From positions 26,589,158-26,653,157 of the forward strand of contig NC_134024.1 in assembly GCF_040712315.1 (NCBI RefSeq): 64,000 nt of DNA, given 5' to 3'. This DNA is from Castanea sativa (Eukaryota; Streptophyta; Magnoliopsida; Fagales; Fagaceae). Positions 35,520-47,203 of the stretch are shown here, one piece after another. The notes under the pieces are model-generated. The model made no database searches, had not been told where the DNA came from, and saw nothing but the letters and a program-made list of their open reading frames with translations. The translations under genes were made by a program, and so were the position numbers. Each line of letters begins with the position of its first letter. Position 1 is the first letter of the stretch.

Positions 35520-35577
35520 TTTTTTTTTTTTTTTGAGAAATACGCGCACACACACACACACATACACATATATAGGG
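35520..35577. repeat. Poly-T followed by (CA)n microsatellite
   Basis: A T16 run is followed by a CGCGCACACACACACACACA tract. On the minus strand it forms the region just upstream of the calcium-EGF exon, where it could act as part of the splice acceptor pyrimidine tract. Confidence 0.8.
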
Positions 35578-36088
35578 GAAGTGGATGAGATAAGGGAATA
35601 CACTCACACGCCAACACCAAAACTGCATGCTAGCAATTAGTGTCAATTTTTGCAATTGTTAAGCACAAATTTTAGAGTAAATAAAAAGAAAGATTTTTTT
35701 TAACTAATGCTTTGAGAGTAGCAGTTTAGATGCATTTAATATGCATTTATTAAACAATTTTTTTAAACATCTTTCAAAAATTAAAATAAAGTTAAATAGT
35801 ACACATATATGATATATCCAAAAATAATATCCAAAAAATCGTTAAATTTGTGTATTTAAACCAATAAATCATTAATATTTATATTACATTTTTTTAAAAG
35901 CATGCATTATAACTTATAATTAAGTATTCATTAATATTTGATTTATCCCATTAGGGCTCTTGTTAACAATTATTGCCTTGCAACAATAACAATAGAAACA
36001 AAAAATATCACAAATTATTAAAATAATAAATTGCGATGGGAATAATATTACTTTTACACAGATTCATTGCTAATAGTGTTATTATTAT

Positions 36089-36668
36089 TGATGGGGTCCA
36101 AATTAAGTTAAGTTTGTCCATAGTGGTTGTCCATGACAAGACCACGTCCCGAAGGTTTTACGAGGAAAGAAACCCAATAGAAGCATCACAAGCATGAATA
36201 GGATCCGCCCATGGGTAACGAGATCATCCAATTTTAGGATAGTCGTTCATGATCCAAGGGCATGGACGACCAGACAACACTTAGTGAATTTTAAAAGAAC
36301 TTTTCAAAGGCTCAATATAATTAGACAACGATTTGCATTCCTAAAACATGGAGAGGATTCCCCATAATCCGCTCAACGTTCTCCATTTTCTCCATTAACT
36401 CCACACATCTCCCATGATGAGAGTGGATCCGAACAAGCAGACTCACTCCTAACTCTCTATAAAAGGATCAAGTCACATTCAACCAAAGTAAGTTCTACTA
36501 TTCACAGTTTCCCATCCTAGTGTTTTAGAGAGAAAACTCACTTAACCACCAGAAGGTCCTTGGCCGGGTTACACTGGTCACCCTTGATAATCCTTTCTTT
36601 CCTTTCAAGTCATTAAGCCATCACCATAGCTTGGAGCATTTCAACCTACTGATTTTCGAACATCATCA
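36089..36668 (+). repeat. TE3 5' LTR
   Basis: It begins TGATGGGGTCCAAATTAAGT and ends GAACATCATCA. A TATA box (TATAAAAGG) at about 36458 lies roughly 200 bp before the end of the LTR. Confidence 0.93.
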
Positions 36669-36670
36669 AT

Positions 36671-36688
36671 TGGCGCCATCTGTGGGAA
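36671..36688 (+). other. TE3 primer-binding site
   Basis: TGGCGCCATCTGTGGGAA begins two bases after the 5' LTR and differs from the TE2 site at two positions. Confidence 0.75.
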
Positions 36689-36743
36689 AGTTTGGCCTAT
36701 TTCTAAATGATAACCGCCTTGCTTTCTAAGACAAAAAGGATGC

Positions 36744-38160
36744 ATGGTTTGGACTAGGTCAATGGTCACTAATCTAGAACACTAGGAGAGCAAAAACGCC
36801 TCCAGTCACCCAAATTGAGCACCTGCACCACCACTGACCGTCTAGCAACAGTTGCAATCTAGGGCAACTGGGATGGCGAACTTGGCACAACAAAACTAGG
36901 AGTTAACTACAGAAGTTAATGGACATTGTCGACAGTGATGCGGCAAGGAACATGGGCAAAATTCAGAGAATGGAGTAGTAGAGATTGGTGCTGAGGGAGG
37001 AGATCAGTCCAGAGGTAGCATCACTCGTAGGGTACCACACTTGGAGAGAGAGATGGATTAGATAAAAAGAGTCATAAAGGAGATGAAGGACTCCATGAGG
37101 AAGGAAAATTATGTGGATAACCTTGTCCACAGGACTAATTCTCCCTTCATCGTGTTCATCATAAGTCACCCCCTACCCTCTAAATTCAAAATGCCTATCT
37201 TAGACTCATATGTTGGAACGCGAGATCCTTGTGATCACATTACCACATTCAAGATGACCATGCATCTCCAAGGTGTTCCAGATGAAATCATGTGCAGAGC
37301 TTTTCCTACTATGTTGAAAGGCCCAACCAAAGTATGGTTTGGTAAGCTACCACCAAACACCATAACTTCATTCTAGGAGTTAAGTAATTTGTTTGTCAAC
37401 AACTGTGTTGAGGGCTAAAAGCATAAGCATTCCTCGTCTAGTTTGTTGAACATAGAACAAGGAGAAAACAAGAGTTTGCGTACTTTCATTAGTCACTTTA
37501 GCAGGGAAGCCCTGTTCGTAGACGAGATGGACGATAAAATTCTCTTGGCAACCTTCTACCATGGGGTTACTTTAAATTTGTTCATCCACAAGTTGTATGA
37601 CTAAAAGCCACAGACGATGGCTGAGTTAATACACTCAGCTCCAAGTTTCATGAACGCTGAGGATGCCATTATTGCTAAGAAGAAAAAGAAGGTTGAACGA
37701 GTGGAAACTAGTTATGTACATCATCCAAAGCAAGGCCCTCATCCAAAGAAGGCCAAAACAGGAGAGAAAATGGATTAAAAAGGCAGGAAGGCAGAGCCGT
37801 CCTCAAGACGACACTCCAACTACACTCCCCTAAATACCTCACTTGACCAAGTGCTGATGCTAATTAAAGATGACCCTTCCTTGAGATGGCTAGAGAAGAT
37901 GGAAGGAGATCCTAGCAAATGGAACAAAAGCAAGTACTGTCGTTTCCACTAAGACCACAAACATGATACGGACTAGTGTTACGATTCGAAGCAACAAATT
38001 GAAGTCCTTATTAAGTAGGGAAAGTTAAAAAATTTCCTTGGACGAGACCATAAAGATGAAAGACAACCATTAAAAGGCAAAGTGGAAGAGCTAGCGCGTC
38101 AGCCACTTGGAGAGATAAGGGTCATTGTAGGAGGAATGTCAACTGAAAGCTCATCCAAAG
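36744..38160 (+). pseudogene. TE3 gag
   Basis: The recognisable capsid core is HLQGVPDEIMCRAFPTMLKG with KVWFGKLPPNTITSF (37260-37376), then after a TAG it continues as SLRTFISHFSREALFVDEMDD (37470 onward). A zinc-knuckle-like KYCRFH..HKHDTD.CYDSKQQIE block is at about 37930-38010. Stops are frequent; many sit where Gln or Trp codons are expected (CAG or TGG read TAG). The first 300 bp are barely readable. Confidence 0.75.
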
Positions 38161-38172
38161 CCAAGAAGACTT

Positions 38173-38673
38173 TTGCGGGTAGTTCAGAATGTTCAACTCA
38201 TTGGCCGCCCACCAAGGACGTCTGGAAAGGACGATCCTACTATTATTTTCACAGACAAAGATGCAAGGCAACTACATCATCCTCATGATGACGCAATTGT
38301 TATTACTTTGACGATTACAAATTATACAACTAGGTTGGTGTTAATAGACAATGAGAGTTCAGCAAACATCCTCTACTATCCGGCCTTCTAGCAAATGAGA
38401 ATCAACAAGAAGTTACTTCGTCTAGTGAATGTGCCTTTAATTGGATTCGGAGGAATGAAGGTTCTGCCAATAGGCATTATCTCTTTGCCAGTTGTGGTTG
38501 GATCTTACACACTGCAAATCAATAAGGAAGTAAACTTCCTTGTTGTGGATTGTTCGTCCTCATACAAAGCCATCATAGGACGACCAACCTTGAACAGTTG
38601 GAAGGCCGTAACGTCCACCCATCACTTGTCTGTCAAATTTCCAACGGAGTATGGCATTGGAGAAGTACAATGA
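38173..38673 (+). pseudogene. TE3 protease
   Basis: RLVLIDNESSANILYYPAF (about 38330-38388) is the active-site region, with the usual DxGSS reading DNESS. A TAG at 38389-38391 follows, at the same place as in TE2. The frame then continues with KVLPIGIISLPVVVGSYTLQ and CSSSYKAIIGRPTLNSWKAV, the conserved C-terminal GRPTLN block. Confidence 0.8.
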
Positions 38674-38733
38674 GACCAACTAGCTACTAGAGAGTGTTAC
38701 TTAGCAATGTTGGCAATGGACGAGTAGATGTAG

Positions 38734-40266
38734 ATGATGAATGTTGAAGAAAAAAGGATAGTGGCTGAACTAATTGAAGTATTGGAAGATGTTCCATTAG
38801 ATGAGTCCAACCCAGAGAAGTTTACTAGGATTAGGACAAGCAAGGAAGAGAAGATGAAGCAAGACCTCGTCCAATTTCTCAAGAAGAGCACGAATGTTTT
38901 TGCTTGGAGCCACGAAGACATGCCTAGGATTGACCCAAGTGTGATTACTCATCGTTTAAATGTGCCCCCATCTTATAAGTCCATACATCAGAAAAGGAGA
39001 GTTTTCTCCCCAGAACTAGACAATGCCATCAAAGAAGAAGTCTAGAAGTTGGTAACAACGGAGTTCATCTACAAAGTCTACTACCCTGATTGGCTAGCTA
39101 ACGTAGTGATGGTCAAAAAAGCTAATGGCAAATGGAGGATGTGTGTAGACTTTACAGATTTGAACAAGGCGTATCCCAAGGATAGTTATCCGCTTCCACG
39201 CATTGACCAGCTGGTGGACTCAACAACTAGACACCAACTACTGAGTTTCATGGACGCATTCTTAGGGTACAACCGGATTAAGATGGACTAAGTAGATTAG
39301 GAGAAAACATCCTTTATCACAAGCCAATGTTTGTTTTGTTACAAAGTAATACCGTTTGGACTGAAAAATGCAGAAGCTACCTATTAAAGTCTAGTCAACT
39401 ACATGTTTCGTTCACAAATTGGGCGAAATGTTAAAGTATACATGGACGACATGTTGGTCAAAAGCGTGTAGGAGACGCAACATCTAGAGGACCTCCAGGA
39501 GACTTTCAACACGCTTAGACGATACAAGATGAAGTTGAATCCAAGCAAATGTGCCTTTGGAGTTGCATCAGGGAAGTTCCTTGGTTTTATGGTTTCACAA
39601 AGTGGAATTAAAGCAAATCTTGATAAAATCCAAGCGATTTTGAACATGGAGCCCCTAAAAAATGTTAAAGACGTCCAGAGCCTCACTAGACAAGTAGTAG
39701 CCTTTAACAGGTTCGTCTCAAAGGCTACTGACAAGTGTTTACCATTTTTCAGAGTGTTAAGGAGGGCATTTGAATGGACGAACGAGTGCCAACAAGCATT
39801 TGAAGACTTTAAGGCTTATCTTACTTCAACTCCGTTGGTGAGCCCGTCCAAACCAAGTGGGGAGTTATATCTCTACCTAGCGATGTCCTTTCATGCAGTG
39901 AGTTCAGCCTTAATTAGGGAAGAAGAAAAGGTACAGAAGCTTGTCTATTATACCAGCAAAGCTTTAAGACGAGCTAAAGGATGGTACCCGCCAATGGAAA
40001 ATTTAGCCTTCTCCTTGGTAACAACAGTAAGAAAGCTCAAGCCTTATTTCCAGGCTCATGTCATTAACGTCCTGACAGATCACCCGCTGAAGAAGGCTAT
40101 GAATAAGCTGGAAGCCGCTGGACGATTGATCCAGTGGGCAGTGGAACTTAGTGAATTTGACGTGAGATATCGACCAAGGGAAGAAATAAAAGCCCAAGCC
40201 CTTGCAGACTTCATTGCCGAATTTACTCCTGCCCACGATCAGCAGAGTGAAGACGAGGGGACATAA
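38734..40266 (+). pseudogene. TE3 reverse transcriptase and RT-linked RNase H
   Basis: RT blocks: VFAWSHEDMPRIDPSVITHRL, WRMCVDFTDLNKAYPKDSYP and YMDDMLVKS (the catalytic box, about 39440). The 245-codon open end at 39529-40266 holds KLNPSKCAFGVASGKFLGFM and the RT-linked RNase H (LYLYLAMSFHAVSSALIREE ... VLTDHPLKKAMNK). Stops interrupt the region 39040-39480. Confidence 0.88.
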
Positions 40267-41690
40267 CTATGGGTTGTCCGTGTGGATAGTTTGTCCACAC
40301 AACATGCAAGAGGAATTGAAATAGTATTGCAATCACCAGAGGGGGATCATTTGGAGTATGCTGTCCATCTACAGTGTTAGGACATATGTGGATATTGTTA
40401 GAGACATTTGTTATGTAAATTGGCTAATCCTTTGACAAAACACACTTTACTTGTAATTGGGTAGATCTAGGATGATTTTAGTACTTCAAGGAACAAGAGT
40501 TCAAGTTTAGAATTGAAGCCATGCAAATCTATCCAAGAAACAAGTGAAGAAGTGTTGTTCATTAAAGCTCGACAGATAGCCTGACAGATCCATATCCATC
40601 GAGGTTTTATGCTGATGCTCGACAGCAGCTCAACAGAAGCTGTATCTGTCGAGAATTACGAAATTCAGATTTCCAAATCTGATTTTACACATATCCATGT
40701 ATATTTGTGTAGTGTTTCTTTTCTCACAACCCTAGACATATATAAGGATTATTTTAAGGGTTGTCAAAGGTGATGCAAAGTGATGCAACTCAATGCAAAT
40801 TGATTGGGCATGCAAATTGTGGCCAGAGACAGAATTTGCCCTAGTTTATCATATTCCTTGTAGAAGCTGCTACGTCTTTGCAACAAGGCTTTTGTAACCA
40901 AAGAGCTTATTGATCTTCATCATTAGATGAATTGAAGAACTTTGTAGCAAACATCTTCCTTAAGCTGGTGTGTTAGTCACGTACTTTGATCCGCGCATCA
41001 ATTGGTTAGTCACGTACGGGAAGTCGTGCATTGAAATGAGAGATTATCACTACATTACAAGTCCAATTGGGTATTAGGGTAAGGGTTCAACTGTAGGTTG
41101 GTATTAGGTACTAGGATTCCTTTTACTTGTAACCGCTTATTTTGATAATAGTGGATTCTAGGGAGTGATGACCTTAAATTCACCAAATGGGGTTTTGCCT
41201 CGGTGGTTTTCCCCATTTGTAAACTAATCACCTGTGTTAAAATTATTTTCCGCTGCATTTAACTTAGTTGGTAATTTTTTTGTGCTACCACACTTATTGC
41301 ATGTAATTGAATCTAATTAATTCACTTGGCTAATTAATTGATTAATTTACCAAAAGGGGTCAATACATTCTTGGCATATCATATAGTTTCAAACAACCAA
41401 CAATGAAGCTAAATATGAAACCTTACTTTAGGGATTGGAGTTAGGTAAATCACTTGGAGCAGATTCAATTCTCATCCAGGGAGACTCGCAGCTGGTGATA
41501 GGCCAAGTGAATGGAACGTGTGAAGCCAAAGAATAACGAATGAAGAAGTATTTGGGCAAAGTAAAGCAATGCATCAAGGGCTTCACAATGGCCTAGTTTC
41601 TGCAAATCCCAAGGGAGGAAAACATGAAAGCTGATGTCTTAGCCAAAGCAGCATCTACGAACGAGTTGGTCAATGATCAGATTAAAGTCT
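40267..41690 (+). pseudogene. TE3 second RNase H, interrupted by a solo LTR
   Basis: The first part (40267-40374) reads VVRVDSLSTQHARGIEIV and LEYAVHLQ. A solo LTR intervenes (40375-41381). The second part resumes FQTTNNEAKYET (41387 onward) and ends with QIPREENMKADVLAKAAS. The two parts join exactly at the target duplication, so the insertion broke a previously continuous domain. Confidence 0.85.
40375..41381. mobile_element. Solo LTR of a separate retrotransposon family (copy A), in TE3
   Basis: 1007 bp starting TGTTAGGACATA and ending GGCATATCA, flanked by TACAG (40370-40374) and TATAG (41382-41386), a 5-bp target duplication with one C-to-T change. It has no internal coding region and a homologous copy lies at 55306-58024. 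Probably a Copia-type LTR left by recombination between two LTRs of a former full element; the superfamily is inferred from memory of LTR style only. Confidence 0.85.
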
Positions 41691-42953
41691 AGTACATCCC
41701 ATGTATAAACGTTCCATAAATACATAAGATAGATGGATTAGCTAACTAGACCACTCCCATCATGTTTTATCTCAAGGACGGACTCCTCGCCGAAGATAGA
41801 TAAGAGGCAAGGAAGCTAAGAGTAAAAGCGGCAAAATTACTCCCCATGGACGAAGTAATGTATAAAAGGGGTTTCTCTCAACCCTACCTAAGGTGTTTGA
41901 CTCCAGATGAATACCACTACATCCTAAGAGACGTCCACGAAGGAGCTTGTGGAAACCATTCAAGGGCTAGATCCCTCGTCTACAAGATAGTTCGCGCAGG
42001 ATATTACTGTCCGTCCATGTAGGCAAATGCCAAAGCTTATGTTAAAGTGTGTGATAAGTGTCAACACTACAACAATATACCTAGATGACCATTAGAATAC
42101 CTCACTCCAATGGTGGCCCCTTAACCATTTACCTAGTGGGGACTTGACATCCTCAATCCTTTTCCCATGGGGACGAGGCAAATGAAATTCTTGGTGGTAG
42201 AGATTGATTATTTTACTAAATGGGTAGAAGCAGAGCCATTGGAAAAGATCACTGAGTAGAACATCAGAAGCTTCATTTGGAAGAACATTATCTGCCGTTT
42301 TGGAATCCCTAAGGTGCTCGTCTCAGACACCCTTCGGAGAGTTTTGCGAGTAGTTGGGAATCAGGAATCACTACTCCTCACCCTCCTACCCACAGGCTAA
42401 TGGACAAGCAAAAGTTGCGAACCGATCCTTGCTAAAGATCATCAAGACTCGGCTTGAGGGGGCAAAAGGGATATGGTAAGATGAATTGCCCAACATCCTT
42501 TGTGCATACAGGATGACAGTAAGGACTCCTACTAGAAAGACTCCTTTTAAGCTAGCATATGGAAGTGATGTAGTGATACCCACGGAGGTTAGTCTGGCTA
42601 GCTACAATTTGGCCCACTATAAGGATGAGGAAAATGATAAACAACTCCATCTAAGCCTTGATCTCATTGATGAGGTAAGGATGGACGCGGAACAAAGGGT
42701 GGCGTGTTACAAGAACCTAATGACTAAGCACCATGATGCATTGGTTGAACCAAGGCAGTTCAAAATTAGGGATCTCATCCTGAAAATGGTGTCCCTGGCT
42801 ACTAAGGACCCCACTCATGGAAAGTTAGGACCTAATTAGAAAGGACCATACAGAGTAATCAATTACAAGAGATGAGGGTTGTACTATCTAGAAGCCTTGG
42901 ATGGACGATGGCTAGAGCATCTGTGGAATGTGGAGCACTTGAAGAAGTACTAG
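41691..42953 (+). pseudogene. TE3 integrase
   Basis: The zinc-binding part reads HEGACGNHSRARSLVYKIV and CDKCQHY. The core keeps WGLDILNPFP and IDYFTKWVEAEP. A deletion follows VLVSDT so that the DNG.QFD block is lost, and the conserved Glu of NGQAEV reads Lys (NGQAKVANRS). The C-terminal part, open at 42486-42839, has KLAYGSDVVIPTEVSLASYN and GKLGPN, ending near LKKY at 42953. It is inactive by both the deletion and the substitution. Confidence 0.85.
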
Positions 42954-43950
42954 CAGTAAAGATCTATCGAGAAGGTCAACATGGACAAGTCTAGAGACTA
43001 CTGGTTCTTTGTAGCAGTCTATTTATGTTAGCTTTCAGCACTTTATGTTTTCTAGTGGTATTTAATGTTTTTAGCATTTGAATTCCCTAAAAAGCACTAG
43101 CTACTAGCATGTGCTATGTTTAAGGACGATGTCATGAGCAAAGTCCTTTTGTATATAAAGCAATTTAAATTCCCTAAAAAAGAACTAGGTACTAACATGA
43201 ATGATGTCTATGGACAATGTTATGTACAAAGTTCTCTATTGTATATAAAGCAGTTTGAATTTTCTAACTTAAGTGTTGACAATTCTCTATGAAACTAAAG
43301 TCCATAAAAAGTTAAAGACATCTAAAATCTCTGGACGCAGAGATGTATCGTCATGAGCCATCCTTAGACAAAAGAAAAAGGCAAATTATCATATATAAAA
43401 CCTTAAGGTAAAAACATAAGTGCAAAGGGAAGGAAAAGACACCTCTTAGTACACTCGTCCAATAATGAAAGATGAGAAAAAGTGTGCATGCAATAAATAG
43501 GAAATTTCTAAGGATGACAAATGTCCAAGCAATTGAGTAGTCCAAACTATGGATGAGAAAATACTCAGCCAATTAAGAATTCCAGAAAATACTCAGCCAG
43601 ATAAGGAGCAGGAAATATTTAGTCACCCTAAAGTAAAGACCTAACTATGGACGAGAAAATACTTGGATATTAAAATTGGCAATAGAAACAAAAACAAGCT
43701 TTCAAACATGGACGGCAATATATTTATAGATGATCTAAGGGTAGATGACCATCGTCCAAAAACCCTTTAAAGTAACAAGCCTAAAAAAGGCAATTGTATG
43801 AGACCCCATCCTTAAACATAAACGAGATAATGTACTTGAAAAAAAAATTTAATGGTCCTAAACAACAGACCCCCCCCCCCCCCTCTCTCTTAAAAAGAGA
43901 AGAGAAAAGAAAGCAAATAAGGGAAAGTAAATATTTGCTTAAAACTTAAT
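42954..43950. repeat. TE3 spacer between pol and antisense gene, with a ~90-bp duplication
   Basis: Two tandem copies of a ~90-bp unit (landmarks GAATTCCCTAAAAAGCACTA and TTGTATATAAAGCA) are at about 43078-43163 and 43164-43253. The rest is degenerate text with repeated GGACGA and ACTCAGCCA words. A C13 run is at about 43870. In TE2 the equivalent position holds the 46-bp minisatellite. Confidence 0.6.
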
Positions 43951-46185
43951 TTACTGGGATAAACCACTTGGGGCATCTCCTCCAGACTTTGAGCCGTCCT
44001 TCGCTGGATGAGGGGTAGAAGCATTGTCCTCAATATTCATGTCCTCTGAGCTCGTCTGGAGTAAGGAACTCTCAGCTACAGTACGGAGCTTGATAGAATC
44101 AAAGTCCACCCCAGGAAATGATTCAATGGCATCCATACGGAAATCCTCGAAGCCTGCAACATAATTTTCGTCCAGGAGATCAGTGAACTCCTTAGATGTC
44201 TTGAATTACTTAATCACTTCGTCTCTGGATTTGCTCAAAGAGGACCTGAGCTCGTCATTCTACTTTTGTAAGTGGTCTAGAAGAGTGTCCTTATCCACGA
44301 TATCAGTCCTCAACTCCTTAGCCAGATTCTTTAACTCCTTCACCTTGTCCTCCAGCTTCATCCTCACCCTGTCTTGCGACTAGATTCCGTCTCTATGTCA
44401 CAAACCTTCGCCTCTAGCCTGATCCTATCCTTTTCCAATTCATAGGCTTGCCTAGACACCACCATAAACTTGGACATGGCCTGTATTAGGGAATATGGAC
44501 GTGAGATAAAGAGAATAAAGTTCAATTTTAGTATGGCCAAGGACGAGTCAAAATACCTTGAAGAGATCGTGAATGGTAGACCGTTCAAACTCCTTCACGG
44601 ACATATCATAGCAGATGGGAATGTCTTTGTCAATCATTGCCTGCTTGAACCTGTCCCAAGCTAGACCTTCACTCCTTAGGAGGGTCATTAAGCCATTATC
44701 AGGGGGCGTAGTAGGTGATGGTTTGAACAGATTTACACCAGGATGAGGAAGGGAATCTTTAACCTTAGAGACTGTGAGATTGGCCGCAAGATTAGCAGGG
44801 TCAAGAACCATGACAAGAGTAATGGACAGCTTCGAGGAGTCAACCTTCTGTTTCTTGTTGCCTCAACGGCTGGGAAGATTACCCATGTCCAATTTCTTAG
44901 ACATAATCTTCCTTTTCTCTGACGAAACTGGAAAGACAAGCTTCAATGTAGACGAGGAAGAGGGATGAGTTTGAGCAGGAGCCTCAGTCCTAGGCTGAAC
45001 ATTTTCATCACCAGCAACGTCTTTTCCCTTGTTTTCCTTCATGGTTGCCATTCCGATATGGGAAAGAGGAGCATCAGAGTCTAGACGAGCTAACCAACTA
45101 GAATGCAACAAAATAAATAACTTACGTTGATGGGTGGTACGCTCATGGGCTAATGCTTCTTCTGTAGGCTCTGGTCCAAGCCTCTAAGCCACTAGACGAT
45201 GAAGTGTCACCAAAAAGTGAAAGCTCCTGTCTGCAAAAGAGCGTGCCTATTAGATGCGGTCTAAGAAGAATTTGGTCATGGAATGTCGTCTTATAGCTAA
45301 AAAAATGGAGTTAGGTAAATATAACGTAACAAGTAAGACGAGAAATAGAAAAAAAACGTACCCTCAGGATGTAGACAACCCATCTCACTAGTGTAAGGAG
45401 GAAATGGGTCACTGCCTACCTCAATAGGGTTCCCTGCCCAAAACCTTGAGACGAAGAAGAACTGTCTTCCACCTCCTATCAGACGAGGGAAGGGACCTTA
45501 TCAACCTACAGCTAGAACCCTTGGCTGAAAGCTGATAGAAACCTAGGGATTGTCTTATTTCAGAGGGTTTATAGCAATATAGGAACTCATCCACAGTAAG
45601 AGGACGGTTCCCGTCAAAGGCCTCTCTACATAATACTTGCATAGATACAATGAGCCTTCATGTGTTGGGGTTAAGTTGGTTTAGACCTACACCCATCCTA
45701 TGGAGGATCTCCCTAACGAAAGCATTGAGAGGTAACCTAAGAACCCCTAATAAGTAAGGCTCATATACACCAACCCTTGAGTTTGGGGTAAAGCACCATT
45801 CACCAGGAATGATTAGACGAGGGTTAAGTTCATCTGGAATTTGATATTTGCCCTTAAGAAAGTAAATTTTTTTCTCATTTATCTTTGAAGGAATACCTAT
45901 AGCACAACAATACGAAATTTCCTCCTTCTCACTTAAGGAGGGGATGGACACTAGGGTCCTAGTGGACGGACTGGAATATGATCCTGATGCCGCCTTTTGC
46001 CTTAACTCCTCCTAGAGAACCTCTAAAGGAACCCCAGGGACCCTAGACAAGTACTGCTCGTCTGTAGAACCACTATCACTACTACTATTGTCACTACTAC
46101 TACCACCACCATTACTCTCGTCCTAGTACTCGTCTATCTCCCTCTCGTCACTATCGCCAGACAAAGAGACTAGAATCTCAAACAT
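43951..46185 (-). pseudogene. TE3 antisense extra gene, Transposase_28-like
   Basis: Minus-strand order: ATG at 46185 (MFEILVSLSGDSDEREIDEY) with a Ser/Gly/Asp-rich N-terminus; KYQIPDELNPRLIIPGEWC and VGVYEPYLLGVLRLPLNAFV (45951-45658); REAFDGNRPLTVDEFLYCYK (45642-45421), matching the LTVEEFFHCYRPSEI block of TE2; a Ser/Thr/Lys segment (45111-44863); a coiled-coil-like segment (YELEKDRIRLEAKV, about 44430); and an acidic Ser/Gly tail (44136-43951). Stops and gaps, some probably introns, separate the parts. It is homologous in order to the TE2 antisense gene. Biochemical role unknown. Confidence 0.65.
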
Positions 46186-46348
46186 TTTGAAAAAAATTCT
46201 AAAGAAAAACCTACAGACGAAGAAAGGAGGATACCTGATTCTAAACGAGGATGACTAAAGACGGAAGGAAACTTCTAGACAAGGCACAGGACGACTGGTG
46301 TCAAAGAAGAGAATATGAGAAATGTGAGAGGGTAGGAGAGGTATTGCC

Positions 46349-46358
46349 TTATTTATAG
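46349..46358 (-). promoter_or_regulatory. TATA box for TE3 antisense gene
   Basis: CTATAAATAA on the minus strand lies about 165 bp before ATG 46185, followed by a CT-rich leader (CCTCTCCTACCCTCTCACA). This is the counterpart of the TATA box at 33875 in TE2. Confidence 0.6.
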
Positions 46359-46593
46359 ACAGTAGGGTGGGACACTAAAACGACGTGAACTAGTTAGAAT
46401 GCACCATATGGTATTTTTTTGAAGAACGAAACGACGTGACTGGTAAGCCATCAAGATTATGCCACGTGTCAACATCCTAAACGTTTGATTTTAGATCACC
46501 CTAACATGCCACCTGGAGAATCCTTCAGCCAATGAAAAATCACCATGTGTTAAGCCAACAGTAACATGGACGATACAAGGACAAGGGGGCAAT

Positions 46594-47174
46594 TGATGGG
46601 GTCCAAATTAAGTTTAGTTCGTTCATAGTGGTCGTCCATAACCAGACCACATCCAGAAGGTTTTGTGAGGAAAGAAACCCAACAAAAGCATCACAAGCAT
46701 GAATAGGATCCATCCATGGGTAACGAGATCATCCAATTTCAGGATAGTCATCCATGACCTAAGGGTATGGATGATTAGACAACACTTAGTGAATTTTAAA
46801 AGAACTTTTCAAAGGTTCAATATAATCAGACCATGATTCGCCATTCCTAAAAAGTGGAGAGGATTCCCCGAAATCCGCTCCACGTTCTCCATTTTCTCCA
46901 TTAACTCCACACATTTCCCATGATGATAGTGGATTTTGAACAAGTAGACCCACTCCTAACTCTCTATAAAATGATCAAGTCACATTCAACCAAAGTAAGT
47001 TCTACTATTCACAGTTTTCCATTATGGTGTTTTAGAAAGAAAACTAACTTAACTATCGGAGGGTTTTTGCCGAGTTACACCGGTCACCTTAGACAGTCAT
47101 TTCTTTTCTTTCAGGTCATTAAGTCATCACCATAGTCTGGAGCATTTCAGCCTACTGATTTTCGAGCACCATCA
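46594..47174 (+). repeat. TE3 3' LTR, preceded by polypurine tract
   Basis: It begins TGATGGGGTCCAAATTAAGT and ends GAGCACCATCA. The PPT ACAAGGGGGCAAT lies directly upstream (46581-46593). It is followed by the target duplication ATTAT. Confidence 0.93.
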
Positions 47175-47203
47175 ATTATTATTATTATTATTATTATTAT
47201 TAT
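47175..47203. repeat. (ATT)n microsatellite beside TE3
   Basis: About nine ATT repeats follow the 3' LTR of TE3. A shorter ATT run precedes the 5' LTR, so TE3 inserted into an ATT-rich intron site. Confidence 0.85.

Larger units (their letters stand above)
36089..47174 (+). mobile_element. TE3: older full-length Tat-lineage Ty3/gypsy retrotransposon
   Basis: LTRs of 580 and 581 bp (36089-36668 and 46594-47174) flank about 9.9 kb and are bracketed by the target duplication ATTAT (36084-36088 and 47175-47179). The architecture matches TE2: PBS, gag, protease, RT, tandem RNase H, integrase, spacer, minus-strand extra gene, PPT. By eye the LTRs differ at about 70 positions (near 88% identity), so insertion is clearly older than TE2. 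Gag-pol has numerous stops and a 1-kb solo LTR in the second RNase H. The element lies inside a WAK intron. Confidence 0.94.
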
